64,000 nt of DNA, taken from the NCBI GenBank assembly GCA_030528055.1, contig JAUMZQ010000011.1, positions 30,387 to 94,386 on the forward strand, read 5' to 3'. Below the pieces are notes generated by a model. The model was not told the origin of the DNA, made no database searches, and saw only the letters and a program-made list of their open reading frames with translations. Source of the stretch: Streptococcus sp. Lineage in GTDB: Bacteria; Bacillota; Bacilli; Lactobacillales; Streptococcaceae. Made by a program: the position numbers and the translations under genes. Shown here one piece after another: positions 9,729-20,454 of the stretch. Numbering within the stretch: the stretch's first letter is position 1; each line of letters opens with the position of its first letter.

Positions 9729-10439
9729 TTATTGTAGTTCCACTTTAGGATTTTCTTTAGTCAGATGAACAATCTGACCAGTTACTCCAAAATAATCAGT
9801 AATCAGCTGATGAAGCATTTCTGATGCCTCTTTAGCACGTAGTTTTTGATCGCTAGTAACTGCTTCAATAACCAATACAGCTTCTTTAGTATCTTCAGTC
9901 AACATTGTTCGTTGTGCCTCACGCCAATTTAAATTGCGACAAATTGCACCAGCATCATCATAATATATAATTTCTTCTTCCAAAGCAGGTGAATCCTCTT
10001 CTGCTCCCAATGGGAAAAAGGCTTCTCCTCCTTTTGCTTTCCCAAGATGCATATCCCCTTGTATGCAATTCACATCTTCTCCCCCACAAGGCAAACCATA
10101 AGAAAGGGAAATACTGTTATATAAATCCACGAGAGGATTGATTGGAGAAAATTCTCGACCCTGACTCACTCGCTTCAATAGAGCTTCAATGGATGAGCGA
10201 GCACCTTTTTTAGTCTTAAATTTTGTAAATGCTTCACGCCACTCTTTAATAACATCATTTTGTGTAAAAGTATCTTCTTGGATAAAATTTTCAGCTTTCT
10301 TAGACGACTTCTTCAATAAATCTTGAAAATACTGTTTCTTATCTTCTTTAATAGCATTGTTTAAACCTTTTACACTAATAAGACTAATTTGAGCATCAGG
10401 GAAAATATCCCAAAAATTTTGATCAACAATTACATGCAT
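9729..10439 (-). CDS. Free-standing B3/B4 tRNA-binding-domain protein (second copy)
   Basis: This 236-residue protein contains the B3/B4 fold: SSIEALLKRV, the core NPLVDLYNSISL, a glycine-rich GEAFFPLG turn and the strand EAVLVIEAV. It is closest in type to the stand-alone proteins that resemble the PheT editing domain and likely binds tRNA or an aminoacyl group; the true substrate is unknown. The ATG at 10439 has AAAGGAG at correct spacing, whereas an upstream in-frame ATG has none. It lies downstream of pgi on the same strand after 76 bases. Compared with the copy at 6053, this one keeps the longer glycine-rich segment. Confidence 0.75.
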   Translation of the reverse strand: MHVIVDQNFWDIFPDAQISLISVKGLNNAIKEDKKQYFQDLLKKSSKKAENFIQEDTFTQNDVIKEWREAFTKFKTKKGARSSIEALLKRVSQGREFSPINPLVDLYNSISLSYGLPCGGEDVNCIQGDMHLGKAKGGEAFFPLGAEEDSPALEEEIIYYDDAGAICRNLNWREAQRTMLTEDTKEAVLVIEAVTSDQKLRAKEASEMLHQLITDYFGVTGQIVHLTKENPKVELQ

Positions 10440-10515
10440 GGTGTTCTCCTTTAATGTTTCTATTTGCGCCATTCAATATGGCTAATTATTTTAGTTCAAA
10501 TTTGCTAAACTATAA

Positions 10516-11865
10516 TTACAATCGGGCGTTTAATTCTGCTCCTAGTTCTTCAAAGCCAGGTTTTCCTAGTAGTGCAAACATATTTTTCTTATAAGCTTCT
10601 ACACCCGGTTGGTCAAATGGATTGACACCATTAAGATATCCTGAAAGCCCAATAGCCAACTCAAAGAAATAGATTGTGTAACCAAGAGTATATTCATCTT
10701 GTTTTGGAAGTGTCAAGAAAGTATTAGGCACTCCTCCATCTGTGTGAGCTAGGAGGACACCATCGGTTGCTTTCTTATTAACAAAATCCACATCTTTACC
10801 CTGAATGTAACCAAGTCCATCTAAATCTTCCTCAAACTCAGGAATCAGGATATTCTTGCGTGCTGCTTCAACCCGAACAACTGTTTCAAATAAGTTGCGT
10901 GTTCCCTCTTGAATGAATTGTCCAAGCGAGTGGAGATCTGTTGAAAAGTTAGCTGATGTTGGATAAATTCCTTTTTGGTCTTTTCCTTCTGACTCTCCAG
11001 CAAGTTGTTTCCACCATTCACTAAAATATTGAAGAGAAGGTTCGTAGTTTGCTAATACTTCCGTCACATAACCTTTACGATAAAGGATGTTTCTCACAAC
11101 AGCATACTGATACGAAGCATTTTCAGAAATAGTGCTTGAAGAGTAATCTTTACGTGCTTGATTGGCACCTTCCATTAATTTCGTAATATCTGCACCAGAT
11201 GCAGCAATTGGTAGCAAGCCAACTGCTGTTAGCACTGTGAAACGTCCTCCAACACTATCTGGAACTACAAAAGTATCCCAACCATTTGCATCAGCTTCTA
11301 CCTTAACAGCTCCTTTTTGGCGATCTGTTGTCGCATAAATGCGTTTGTTGGCTTCTTCTTGTCCATATTTCTTAATCAATAATTCCTTGAAAACACGAAA
11401 AGCAATAGCTGGTTCTGTTGTTGTACCAGATTTAGAAATAACATTGATAGAGAAATCTTTATCAGATACATAGTCTACCAAGTCAGCTAAATAACTAGAT
11501 GAAATCGAATTCCCAGCATAGAGAATTTGAGGCGCTTTTCTTTCTTCCTTACTTTGTAGATTAACAAATGAACTGTTTAAAAAATCAATGGCTGCACGTG
11601 CTCCAAGGTAAGAACCACCAATACCAATTACCACTAGTACTTCACTATCTGATTGGATTTTAGTTGCAGCTGTTTGGATGCGAGCAAATTCTTCTCTATC
11701 ATAATCTTCTGGCAAATTCAACCAGCCTGTCATTTCTGCTCCGGGTCCTTCTCCACTTCTAAGCGCTATATCTGCCGCAGTCACTTGCATTTGTAAGTAA
11801 TCAATCTCGTGTGGTGCTATGAACTTTCCAAGTAATTTTGAATAATCAAATTGAATATGAGTCAT
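10516..11865 (-). CDS. pgi: Glucose-6-phosphate isomerase
   Basis: The 449-residue enzyme interconverts glucose 6-phosphate and fructose 6-phosphate. Signature motifs are [13 protein letters not shown] and [12 protein letters not shown] (sugar phosphate binding), with the catalytic Glu in GTRNLFET and a C-terminal Lys in [10 protein letters not shown]. Two ATG codons are adjacent; the second (11865) is six bases from GGAGG and gives the usual length. A perfect cre site lies upstream, suggesting CcpA control. Confidence 0.97.
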   Translation of the reverse strand: MTHIQFDYSKLLGKFIAPHEIDYLQMQVTAADIALRSGEGPGAEMTGWLNLPEDYDREEFARIQTAATKIQSDSEVLVVIGIGGSYLGARAAIDFLNSSFVNLQSKEERKAPQILYAGNSISSSYLADLVDYVSDKDFSINVISKSGTTTEPAIAFRVFKELLIKKYGQEEANKRIYATTDRQKGAVKVEADANGWDTFVVPDSVGGRFTVLTAVGLLPIAASGADITKLMEGANQARKDYSSSTISENASYQYAVVRNILYRKGYVTEVLANYEPSLQYFSEWWKQLAGESEGKDQKGIYPTSANFSTDLHSLGQFIQEGTRNLFETVVRVEAARKNILIPEFEEDLDGLGYIQGKDVDFVNKKATDGVLLAHTDGGVPNTFLTLPKQDEYTLGYTIYFFELAIGLSGYLNGVNPFDQPGVEAYKKNMFALLGKPGFEELGAELNARL

Positions 11866-11893
11866 CATTTTCCTCCATTTTTTCTTTTCCTTT

Positions 11894-11922
11894 ATGATAA
11901 CGCTTTAGGGATAAATAAGCAA
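11894..11922 (-). promoter_or_regulatory. probable pgi promoter
   Basis: On the minus strand TTGCTT (11917-11922) and TATCAT (11894-11899) are separated by 17 bases, about 30 bases before the pgi start. Confidence 0.5.
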
Positions 11923-11935
11923 GTGATTTCAATGT

Positions 11936-11950
11936 TTGAAATCGTTTACA
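11936..11950 (+). promoter_or_regulatory. cre (CcpA) site upstream of pgi
   Basis: TTGAAATCGTTTACA fits the cre consensus WTGNAANCGNWNNCW at all 15 positions. It lies 14 bases upstream of the proposed -35 box, a place from which CcpA more often activates than represses. The remaining gap up to the SRP RNA (11951-12080) shows nothing else clear. Confidence 0.75.
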
Positions 11951-12082
11951 TAAGTATTTTTATATTATTTTCAAAAAAGAAAATCATTCTCTTCAACTAA
12001 ATAAATTAAAACATAAATGGGAGCCTTATATAAACTCTATAATTTCAAACATCTCAAAACTAGTCATCTCTCTTCATCCTAC

Positions 12083-12161
12083 AAAAAAAGAGCACACAGT
12101 TTAGAACGCTTAGGGCTGCTGGATTCCTCCCCTGACCCGCTTCACGTCAAACTGTTGCTCC
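12083..12161 (-). ncRNA. ffs: Small signal recognition particle RNA (4.5S-type)
   Basis: Read on the minus strand the RNA contains GGGTCAGGGGAGGAATCC and AGCAGCCCTAAG, the conserved Ffh-binding asymmetric and symmetric loops with a tetraloop-type tip. The flanks pair (GAGCA with TGCTC, CAGTTT with AAACTG), giving one long hairpin. A seven-T run follows the 3' end (12083-12089) and a TGTTATAAT extended -10 precedes the 5' end (12169-12177). The RNA joins Ffh to target membrane proteins co-translationally. Position beside tadA is common in streptococci. Exact ends are estimated. Confidence 0.88.
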
Positions 12162-12205
12162 GAGAAATATTATAACATAAATTTTAAAAATTGAAAATCG
12201 TAAAT

Positions 12206-12673
12206 TTACTTTTTTCTTCTTTTTCTAAAAAAGTCTTGCATAATAGCCGCACATTCTTCTTCTAAAATACCTGATTCCACCTCGACTCTGTGATTTAAAC
12301 GCTGATCCGTTAAAATATCATATAAACTACCCGCTGCCCCAAATTTTTGATTTTTTGCACCATAAATCACTTTGGGAATTCTAGCTAAGCCAATGGCTCC
12401 GCTACACATCACACAAGGCTCTATGGTCACAAACAATACCGTATCCAACAATCTCCAGTTCTTCTCGTGAATATTTCCAGCTTCAATAGCCATTATCTCT
12501 GCATGCATGGTCGCTCTCTGCAAGTTCTCTCTCGCATTATGCCCACGACTAATAATTTGACCGTTTTTTACTAACACACAACCAATCGGAATTTCGTCAT
12601 GTTCTAAGGCGATTCTTGCCTCTTTCAATGCTTCACGCATAAATTGTTCTTTTTCTTCTAATGTATAATTCAT
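12206..12673 (-). CDS. tadA: tRNA-specific adenosine deaminase
   Basis: The 155-residue zinc enzyme converts adenosine-34 to inosine in the anticodon of tRNA(Arg)ICG. The catalytic zinc motif is HAEIMA and PCVMCSGAI holds the two Cys ligands; the N-terminal helix and C-terminal basic tail (FFRKRRKK) are as in other TadA proteins. No good ribosome site is visible before the ATG, and the start is chosen by match to family length. Confidence 0.93.
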   Translation of the reverse strand: MNYTLEEKEQFMREALKEARIALEHDEIPIGCVLVKNGQIISRGHNARENLQRATMHAEIMAIEAGNIHEKNWRLLDTVLFVTIEPCVMCSGAIGLARIPKVIYGAKNQKFGAAGSLYDILTDQRLNHRVEVESGILEEECAAIMQDFFRKRRKK

Positions 12674-12783
12674 AATATCGTTCTAGCTTTCAATGGATTT
12701 TCACATACGAGCATTCTCAACAAACAGGAAAACTACTCTGACAACTCATGGCAATCTTACTACTTGTTATTATAATGTTATTC

Positions 12784-12812
12784 AAAAAGAAAAGCCACTT
12801 TTATGTGGCTTT
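12784..12812 (-). terminator. terminator after LtaS-family gene
   Basis: Stem AAAGCCAC/GTGGCTTT (12791-12798 with 12805-12812) followed on the minus strand by a T-rich run. It lies about 90 bases after the stop codon of the LtaS-family gene. No certain gene is seen in 12674-12905. Confidence 0.65.
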
Positions 12813-12905
12813 GGGAGATTTATTATGAAAAAGAAAGGTTTAGGTTTTTTATCAAACAAAGTTAAGAGTTCTTCATTTGAATGATTAAAGTATAATCCAT
12901 ACAAC

Positions 12906-15503
12906 TTAATCTTTCCTTAAGTCAGAAGAGGCTACTGGTACATCCTTTGTAGCCGATTCCTTATTTTTCTCCTTGGCAATTTCAAAAAATTCTGGCATAT
13001 CTTTTAGATATCCGTTTCCGTTACTGATATCATATTGGATCAATTTTAAATCATCCGCAATTTTTTGTTGTTCTTTTGTTAATTTGGTTTTATCAATACT
13101 AGCATTGTGTAAAATATCCGTCAATAGTGCATAATAAGGAGAAACTTTTAAATTATCATGTTCAAATAAAGTCGCAATAAAGTCACTTGAATTGATTTTT
13201 GGATAATCCAATTTCGTATCACTCTTATTATTCCAGATAAAGTAGTCTGTTAAATACTGACTTTCTGGATTTTCTTCAAACACACTTTCTGGGTACAAGC
13301 CTGGCAAATGATCTCCATAGAACACAACGGTAATATTCTTATCAATTTTAGAAAGTTCCTCAATAAAATGCTGAGTGGATTGGTCGGTGTGTTGTAACAA
13401 TTTAGCATAATTTACTAATTGTTCATTTTCTTCATCCGATAGTCCATCATTTGTAGCAGTCAATTCTTCTGGATTGGCTTCGCTCCACGGTACATGGTTT
13501 TGCATAGTGATAACAGAGAAAAATTGACTTTGCGGAGTATTTGCTAGTTCCACTACTTTATTATAAACAGATTCGTCACTAACATTTACTCCTTCATATC
13601 CCATATCCTTCAAACGATCTTTGGAGTCTACTAGAAAATAACGATGGTCAAATCCTAATGTTCTGTAGATATTATTTCGATTGTAGTTGTTTCCTCCAGA
13701 AGGGTGAACCACAAATTTATCTTCATCAGAATAGAAATTACTAATTACTGGTCTGACTTTCATTTTTGGAAATACTTCAGAATATAAAACAGACACTGTA
13801 TCATTATAATTATAGAAAGGTAATCCTGTTATCGTTTGGAATTCCATATTCGCTGTTCCACCACCGTAACCATCTGAATGCATCAACCCACTTGTCGTTC
13901 TCTCTTTCAAACTATCAATATAGGGAATAGGATTTTGTGATAAAACAGTTCCAGATACTCTATCTGGGTTGGATAAACTTTCACTTAAAACATAGATAAT
14001 GGTGTGATCCTCGATTGAATTTTGCCTTGATTGATTGATTTCATCTGCTCTACGAGTGTATTTTTGAACTAGTTCTTTTATTGTTTTTTCACTATAATCA
14101 TTTGGTCTTTCCATCGTTTGGCTTGTCAACTGTTGCATCCAGACAAAGGATAACGAACGATAAGTGGCATTGGTGTAGAAGCCCATCCAGTTGATATCCA
14201 CAAAATTATTAAGTTTTGATACTACTGGAATACCAGACAATATTTTTACTTTATGTTTGTGTTGAAAAACCTGAAATACAAAAAGGAAAGAACAAAAAAT
14301 CGTTGCTAAATAGATAAATCTTTTTTTATTAGTTAGATGCAATTTATCTTTTGGTAAAAATTTTATTTTTAGAAAAGCTAATATACAAAAAATAATAATA
14401 AAAATTACAATAAAGTTAGTAGTGTTTTTGTCTAGAAAACTGAGTAATAGCTTCGGCTCCTTCAACCATACCAAGTCAGTAACTAAAACTGGCTCATGTC
14501 TTAATCTTTGCTTTAACATGTTTGAGTAAGCTAAAATAACTCCAGTCAAAATAATGCAAAAAGAAGGAACTATGACACGATTAGATAACAGATAAATAAA
14601 TACAAAGAGAAGCGTCAATACTCCTATCTGAAAATAAACAGCGCCCGGAAAAATATAGTAACCCAAAAGATCCGTATCTACTTGCACTCCGTATTGCAAA
14701 GCCCAATTTAGCATAAAAGCAAAGAGCAAAGAGAGGCTTAAAACAGTTGATAGAGTGTATTCTCTTTTTAGTAGATGCTTGGTTCCATCCTTGACAACAA
14801 GAGTAATAACATAAGCAGTACAAAATCCTAGCAACAACTCTCCCAATAAGTAAATCAAATAGGAATTATAATCATGTAAATCGGAAAAATCAGCTACCGT
14901 TTTTTCTAGAACCATCAAGAAATTCTTATCTGTTAAAAATAAAGAAGTTGATAATCCAGCAAAAAATAGTGTTTCATTAAAAGTATCCGTGTGGATAAAT
15001 TTAATATATTTCAAAATAGAAAATCGACGATTTAACCAACTCAAAGCATAAGAAAGACCCAAAATAATGACTAGTATTCCTAAAAAATTTGTCTGAATAA
15101 AATCGTTTTTTGCAAAGTCCCAAAATTTAAACTTTGGATTATTAACATTCAAAGTTCCTTTGAGAAGATAAGAGATGATTAGGTATACTCCATATAAACA
15201 AACTGTATTTCTCAAAAAAATCTTTGTTATCCATTTTGAACCTAGGATAGATAAAAATATAATTCCTGCAACTAACAAATATATAGAAACTGTTTGCGAT
15301 GTAGTAAATGATGAAGGAAGTTTTTCTAAACGATTGATTAAATTATAATTGACAGTGCTGTAAATCACTAGGAAAAAACTACTTAAGATCAAAAGTATCG
15401 TGATGAATTGATTTAAATATTCTTTTGTTCTCACGCGACGACCTGTTGTAGTCTTTTCTTTTTTCTTTTTATATAAGCTTTTAATAAAGTTCATGTTCTT
15501 CAT
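12906..15503 (-). CDS. Large LtaS-family alkaline-phosphatase-fold membrane enzyme
   Basis: This 865-residue protein has about a dozen membrane helices over residues 35-410 and an extracellular sulfatase-like domain after about residue 480. The catalytic features are VLSESLSNP (metal-binding Glu), GGGTANMEFQTITG with the nucleophile Thr, and FYGDHLPG (metal-binding Asp-His). These are the signatures of lipoteichoic acid synthase and its relatives. The membrane part is more than twice the usual five helices of LtaS, so the protein may instead be a teichoic acid ligase (TacL-type) or polymerase for a choline-type teichoic acid; sequence does not decide. It lies between tadA and purA. The ribosome site is weak, so the start is uncertain by three codons. 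Confidence 0.75.
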   Translation of the reverse strand: MKNMNFIKSLYKKKKEKTTTGRRVRTKEYLNQFITILLILSSFFLVIYSTVNYNLINRLEKLPSSFTTSQTVSIYLLVAGIIFLSILGSKWITKIFLRNTVCLYGVYLIISYLLKGTLNVNNPKFKFWDFAKNDFIQTNFLGILVIILGLSYALSWLNRRFSILKYIKFIHTDTFNETLFFAGLSTSLFLTDKNFLMVLEKTVADFSDLHDYNSYLIYLLGELLLGFCTAYVITLVVKDGTKHLLKREYTLSTVLSLSLLFAFMLNWALQYGVQVDTDLLGYYIFPGAVYFQIGVLTLLFVFIYLLSNRVIVPSFCIILTGVILAYSNMLKQRLRHEPVLVTDLVWLKEPKLLLSFLDKNTTNFIVIFIIIFCILAFLKIKFLPKDKLHLTNKKRFIYLATIFCSFLFVFQVFQHKHKVKILSGIPVVSKLNNFVDINWMGFYTNATYRSLSFVWMQQLTSQTMERPNDYSEKTIKELVQKYTRRADEINQSRQNSIEDHTIIYVLSESLSNPDRVSGTVLSQNPIPYIDSLKERTTSGLMHSDGYGGGTANMEFQTITGLPFYNYNDTVSVLYSEVFPKMKVRPVISNFYSDEDKFVVHPSGGNNYNRNNIYRTLGFDHRYFLVDSKDRLKDMGYEGVNVSDESVYNKVVELANTPQSQFFSVITMQNHVPWSEANPEELTATNDGLSDEENEQLVNYAKLLQHTDQSTQHFIEELSKIDKNITVVFYGDHLPGLYPESVFEENPESQYLTDYFIWNNKSDTKLDYPKINSSDFIATLFEHDNLKVSPYYALLTDILHNASIDKTKLTKEQQKIADDLKLIQYDISNGNGYLKDMPEFFEIAKEKNKESATKDVPVASSDLRKD

Positions 15504-15589
15504 AGTATAAATTATCTAAATGGAAATAATCTATCTTTCTATCATTCAGTTATTAGAGTGTTCCATTACTTCTACTGTGGCAATAGATA

Positions 15590-16951
<1,362 letters not shown>

Positions 16952-16953
16952 TC

Positions 16954-16982
16954 ATTATAAGAAAAATTTCTTATTTTTTCAA
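16954..16982 (-). promoter_or_regulatory. purA promoter
   Basis: TTGAAA (16977-16982) and TATAAT (16954-16959) are 17 bases apart on the minus strand. The 75-base leader to purA holds two small hairpins (GAGCG-AAA-CGCTC and GCAGG/CCTGC). No gene is seen in the divergent gap to gshF. Confidence 0.7.
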
Positions 16983-17170
16983 GATTGACGAAAAGGAAGC
17001 CAAGACTTCAACCAGATTATTGTAAATTTACTATTTTCAACTGTTAAGATAGCTTATTGAAGACGACTTTATAAAAAACAAACAAGATTATGATAAAAAT
17101 GTAGCGAAAATTTGTTTTATGTCTTATTTTGTAATAAACTAGCATTATCAAGGGAAGAAGGTGCTTTACA

Positions 17171-19420
17171 ATGACAGTCAATCAACTCCTACAAAAATTA
17201 GATCAAGCCAGTCCGATTCTTCAGGCAACTTTTGGATTGGAAAGAGAAAGCTTACGAGTAGCCAAAAATGGAAAGTTAGCTACTACAAGCCATCCCGAAA
17301 TTCTTGGCTCTAGAGATTTTCATCCTAGTATCCAAACAGATTTTAGCGAACAACAGATTGAGTTAATCACTCCAATCGCTTCTTCTACAAAAGAAGCCAG
17401 ACGTTTATTAGGAGCTATTACAGATGTGGCTGGACGTTCTATCCCCAAGAACGAGTTGCTTTGGCCACTCTCCATGCCTCCTGAATTAGCTGAGGAAGAT
17501 ATTGTAATTGCTCATTTAACCGATGATTTTGAACGTCAATACAGAGAAGGATTAGCAACCAAATATGGAAAAAGGCTTCAAGCTATATCTGGTATCCATT
17601 ACAATATAGAATTTGGATCAGACTTATTGCACTACCTTTTTAAACAAAGTGATTATAGTCATTTAACAGACTTCAAAAACGACCTTTATCTAAAATTAGC
17701 ACAAAATTTCTTGCGTTATCGTTGGTTTTTAACTTACCTTTACGGAGCAAGTCCCATTTCTGAAGCGAATTTTTTTGAAACATCTGTTCCAACCCCTGTT
17801 CGTTCCTTCAGAAACAGTGACTATGGTTATGTCAACGACGAACAGATTTCTGTTTCCTACTCCTCACTCGAGCGCTACATAAAAGATATTGAAAAATATG
17901 TAGAATCTGGAGACTTAAGTGCTGAAAAAGAGTTTTATTCTGCTATTCGCTTCCGTGGTCACAAACAAAATCGTTCTTATTTGGATAAGGGAATCACTTA
18001 TTTAGAATTACGTTGTTTTGATTTGAATCCATTTGATCCATTGGGGATTAGTCAAAGCACAATGGATAGCGTGCATCTATTTTTGCTCAGCCTACTCTGG
18101 ATAGATGATTTTTCTGAAATAGACACCACCTTAGCGCAAGCACACAGCCTCAATGAAAAGGTTGCACTCGCTCATCCTCACAGTCCACTTCCTACTGAAG
18201 CTGATTTTCCTAACATCATTCAAGCAATGAGAGAAATAATTAAACACTTTAATCTTGGAAATTACTATAGTCAATTAGTAGATGAAATGGAAGAAAACCT
18301 GAAAAATCCACAACTGACAATCTCTTCCCAACTGCTTCCTTTTATTCACAACTCTTCACTGGAGAAGTTTGGTTTAGAAAAAGCAGTCGAATACCAGAAC
18401 TATGCTTGGGAAGCTCCTTACGCACTCAAGGGTTACGAGAACATGGAATTGTCAACTCAAATGCTGTTATTTGATGCCATTCAAAAAGGATTGCATGTTG
18501 ATATCCTAGACGAAGAAGATCAATTTCTAAAACTTTGGCATAAAGATCATGTTGAATATGTGAAAAACGGGAATATGACCTCCAAAGATAATTATATCGT
18601 TCCTCTTGCTATGGCTAATAAAACGGTTACTAAAAAAATATTAAATACTGCTGGATTTCCAGTTCCATCTGGTGCAGAATTTTCGGATTTTGACGCAGCC
18701 TGTGCCTATTATCCCTTGATTCAAGATAAAAAAATTGTTATCAAGCCGAAATCTACGAATTTTGGTTTAGGAATATCCATTTTTCAAGAACCTGCTAATT
18801 TCGAAAATTATCAAAAAGCACTTAAAATTGCTTTTTCAGAAGATACCTCCGTTTTAGTAGAAGAATTTATCTCTGGCACAGAATACCGTTTCTTAGTATT
18901 AGACAACAAGTGCGAAGCTGTACTATTACGAGTTCCCGCCAATGTGATTGGAGACGGCGTTCACACTATTCGCGAGTTGGTTGCTATCAAAAATAAAAAT
19001 CCTTTACGCGGTCGAGACCACCGTTCGCCATTGGAAATAATCGAGTTGGGAAACATTGAACAGCTCATGCTTCAACAGCAAGGATATCACCCAGAAACTA
19101 TTTTACCTGCTGGTACTCAAGTAAATTTACGGAGAAATTCCAACATTTCAACTGGTGGAGATTCTATTGATGTTACAGATAAGATACCGAATTCTTACAA
19201 AAAACTTGCTGCAGAGATGGCTTCTGAAATGGGAGCTTGGATTTGTGGTGTAGACCTCATTATTCCAGACGTTCAAGCTAGCTCTAGCAAAAACCAACCT
19301 AATTGCACTTGCATTGAACTAAACTTCAACCCATCTATGTATATGCATACTTATTGTGCCGAAGGTCCTGGTCAAAGTATTACTCCAAAAATTCTTAATA
19401 AATTATTCCCAGAAATTTAA
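17171..19420 (+). CDS. gshF: Bifunctional glutamate-cysteine ligase / glutathione synthetase
   Basis: The 749-residue fusion makes glutathione from glutamate, cysteine and glycine in one polypeptide. Residues 1 to about 450 are the glutamate-cysteine ligase part, with FGLERESLRV and the YLELRCFDLNPFDP motif. Residues about 480-749 are an ATP-grasp domain with IVIKPKSTNFGLGI, EEFISGTEYRFLVL and a C-terminal CIELNFNPSMYMH metal site. The fusion is typical of some streptococci, enterococci and Listeria and absent from pneumococcus. The gene stands alone between purA and a strong terminator; an AAGAAGG site precedes the ATG. Confidence 0.95.
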   Translation: MTVNQLLQKLDQASPILQATFGLERESLRVAKNGKLATTSHPEILGSRDFHPSIQTDFSEQQIELITPIASSTKEARRLLGAITDVAGRSIPKNELLWPLSMPPELAEEDIVIAHLTDDFERQYREGLATKYGKRLQAISGIHYNIEFGSDLLHYLFKQSDYSHLTDFKNDLYLKLAQNFLRYRWFLTYLYGASPISEANFFETSVPTPVRSFRNSDYGYVNDEQISVSYSSLERYIKDIEKYVESGDLSAEKEFYSAIRFRGHKQNRSYLDKGITYLELRCFDLNPFDPLGISQSTMDSVHLFLLSLLWIDDFSEIDTTLAQAHSLNEKVALAHPHSPLPTEADFPNIIQAMREIIKHFNLGNYYSQLVDEMEENLKNPQLTISSQLLPFIHNSSLEKFGLEKAVEYQNYAWEAPYALKGYENMELSTQMLLFDAIQKGLHVDILDEEDQFLKLWHKDHVEYVKNGNMTSKDNYIVPLAMANKTVTKKILNTAGFPVPSGAEFSDFDAACAYYPLIQDKKIVIKPKSTNFGLGISIFQEPANFENYQKALKIAFSEDTSVLVEEFISGTEYRFLVLDNKCEAVLLRVPANVIGDGVHTIRELVAIKNKNPLRGRDHRSPLEIIELGNIEQLMLQQQGYHPETILPAGTQVNLRRNSNISTGGDSIDVTDKIPNSYKKLAAEMASEMGAWICGVDLIIPDVQASSSKNQPNCTCIELNFNPSMYMHTYCAEGPGQSITPKILNKLFPEI

Positions 19421-19440
19421 TACTATAAAAGAAACTTTTT

Positions 19441-19470
19441 AAAGATTGAAGAACAACTTCAATCTTTTTT
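19441..19470 (+). terminator. gshF terminator
   Basis: A perfect 11-base stem (19441-19451 with 19457-19467), five-base loop, and six T. Confidence 0.9.
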
Positions 19471-19566
19471 ATACCTTGTTCCGACCAACTTAACTGCTAA
19501 GGAAATACAAATGCTCCTTTCACTTCAAAAAATGAAGCACAGACTTTCGCTTCCTCCTCCTTTTGT

Positions 19567-19574
19567 GTTACAAT
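19567..19574 (+). promoter_or_regulatory. hslO extended -10 promoter
   Basis: TG-T-TACAAT is an extended -10 (TG 19566-19567, TACAAT 19569-19574). A transcript from it would begin at about 19581, within a base or two of the hslO ATG at 19582. Confidence 0.45.
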
Positions 19575-19581
19575 GAAAGGT

Positions 19582-20454
19582 ATGGATAAAATTATTAAAA
19601 CAATCTCAGAAAATGGAGCTTTTCGTGCCTATGTACTAGATAGTACCGAAACTGTACGAACTGCTCAACAAAAACATCAAACAATGGCTAGTTCAACTGT
19701 TGCTTTAGGTCGAACACTTATTGCCAGTCAAATTCTTGCTGCTAACGAAAAAGGAAATACTAAAATAACAGTCAAGGTGTTGGGAACGAGTTCACTCGGA
19801 GCTATCATTACAGTGGCAGATACCAAGGGGAATGTTAAAGGATATATTCAAAACCCAAAAGTGGACCTCAAAAAAACGGCAACTGGCGAAGTAATTGTCG
19901 GACCTCTTGTAGGTAATGGACAATTTTTAGTGATTACAGACTATGGTACTGGAAATCCTTATAATTCTATGACGCCACTTATTTCTGGAGAAATAGGGGA
20001 AGATTTGACTTTTTACTTATCTGAAAGTCAGCAAACCCCATCTGCAGTTGGGATTAATGTCTTATTAAATGCTGACGATACTGTCAAAGTAGCAGGAGCT
20101 TTCTTGTTGCAAGCTCTACCTAATGCCAAGGAAGAAGAGATAGCTTATTTTGAAAAACGTATTCAAGAAATGCCTGCTATTTCAAGTCTTTTAGAATCTG
20201 AAAATCATATCGAAGCATTGCTTTCTGCAATCTATGGTGAAAAACCATACAAACGACTCTCTGAGGAAGAGATTCGCTTCCAGTGTGATTGCAGTAAAAA
20301 ACGGTTCATGAACGCTCTCTTTACTTTACCCAAAAAGGACTTAGAAGAAATGCTACATGAAGATCATGGTGCTGAAATCATTTGCCAATTTTGCCAAACA
20401 ACCTATACATTCAACGAAGAGGACTTGGAGGAACTAATTCATGCCAAATCTTAA
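19582..20454 (+). CDS. hslO: Hsp33 redox-regulated chaperone
   Basis: The 290-residue cytosolic chaperone holds unfolding proteins under oxidative stress. The C-terminal zinc centre is CDC (in [10 protein letters not shown]) and CQFC (in [11 protein letters not shown]), the four Cys that form disulfides on activation. I chose MDKIIKTIS at 19582 because the in-frame ATG at 19573 falls inside the apparent -10 box. The ribosome site AAAGG lies only one base before this ATG, so translation may be leaderless. dusB overlaps the end by 14 bases. Neighbouring gshF also serves thiol stress defence. Confidence 0.93.
   Translation: MDKIIKTISENGAFRAYVLDSTETVRTAQQKHQTMASSTVALGRTLIASQILAANEKGNTKITVKVLGTSSLGAIITVADTKGNVKGYIQNPKVDLKKTATGEVIVGPLVGNGQFLVITDYGTGNPYNSMTPLISGEIGEDLTFYLSESQQTPSAVGINVLLNADDTVKVAGAFLLQALPNAKEEEIAYFEKRIQEMPAISSLLESENHIEALLSAIYGEKPYKRLSEEEIRFQCDCSKKRFMNALFTLPKKDLEEMLHEDHGAEIICQFCQTTYTFNEEDLEELIHAKS

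Noticed and set aside
12824-12884. Short frame MKKKGLGFLSNKVKSSSFE with GGGAG upstream, considered as a signalling peptide
   Set aside because: Nineteen codons, no neighbouring Rgg-type or other receptor gene, and a minus-strand terminator directly upstream. Too little to support.
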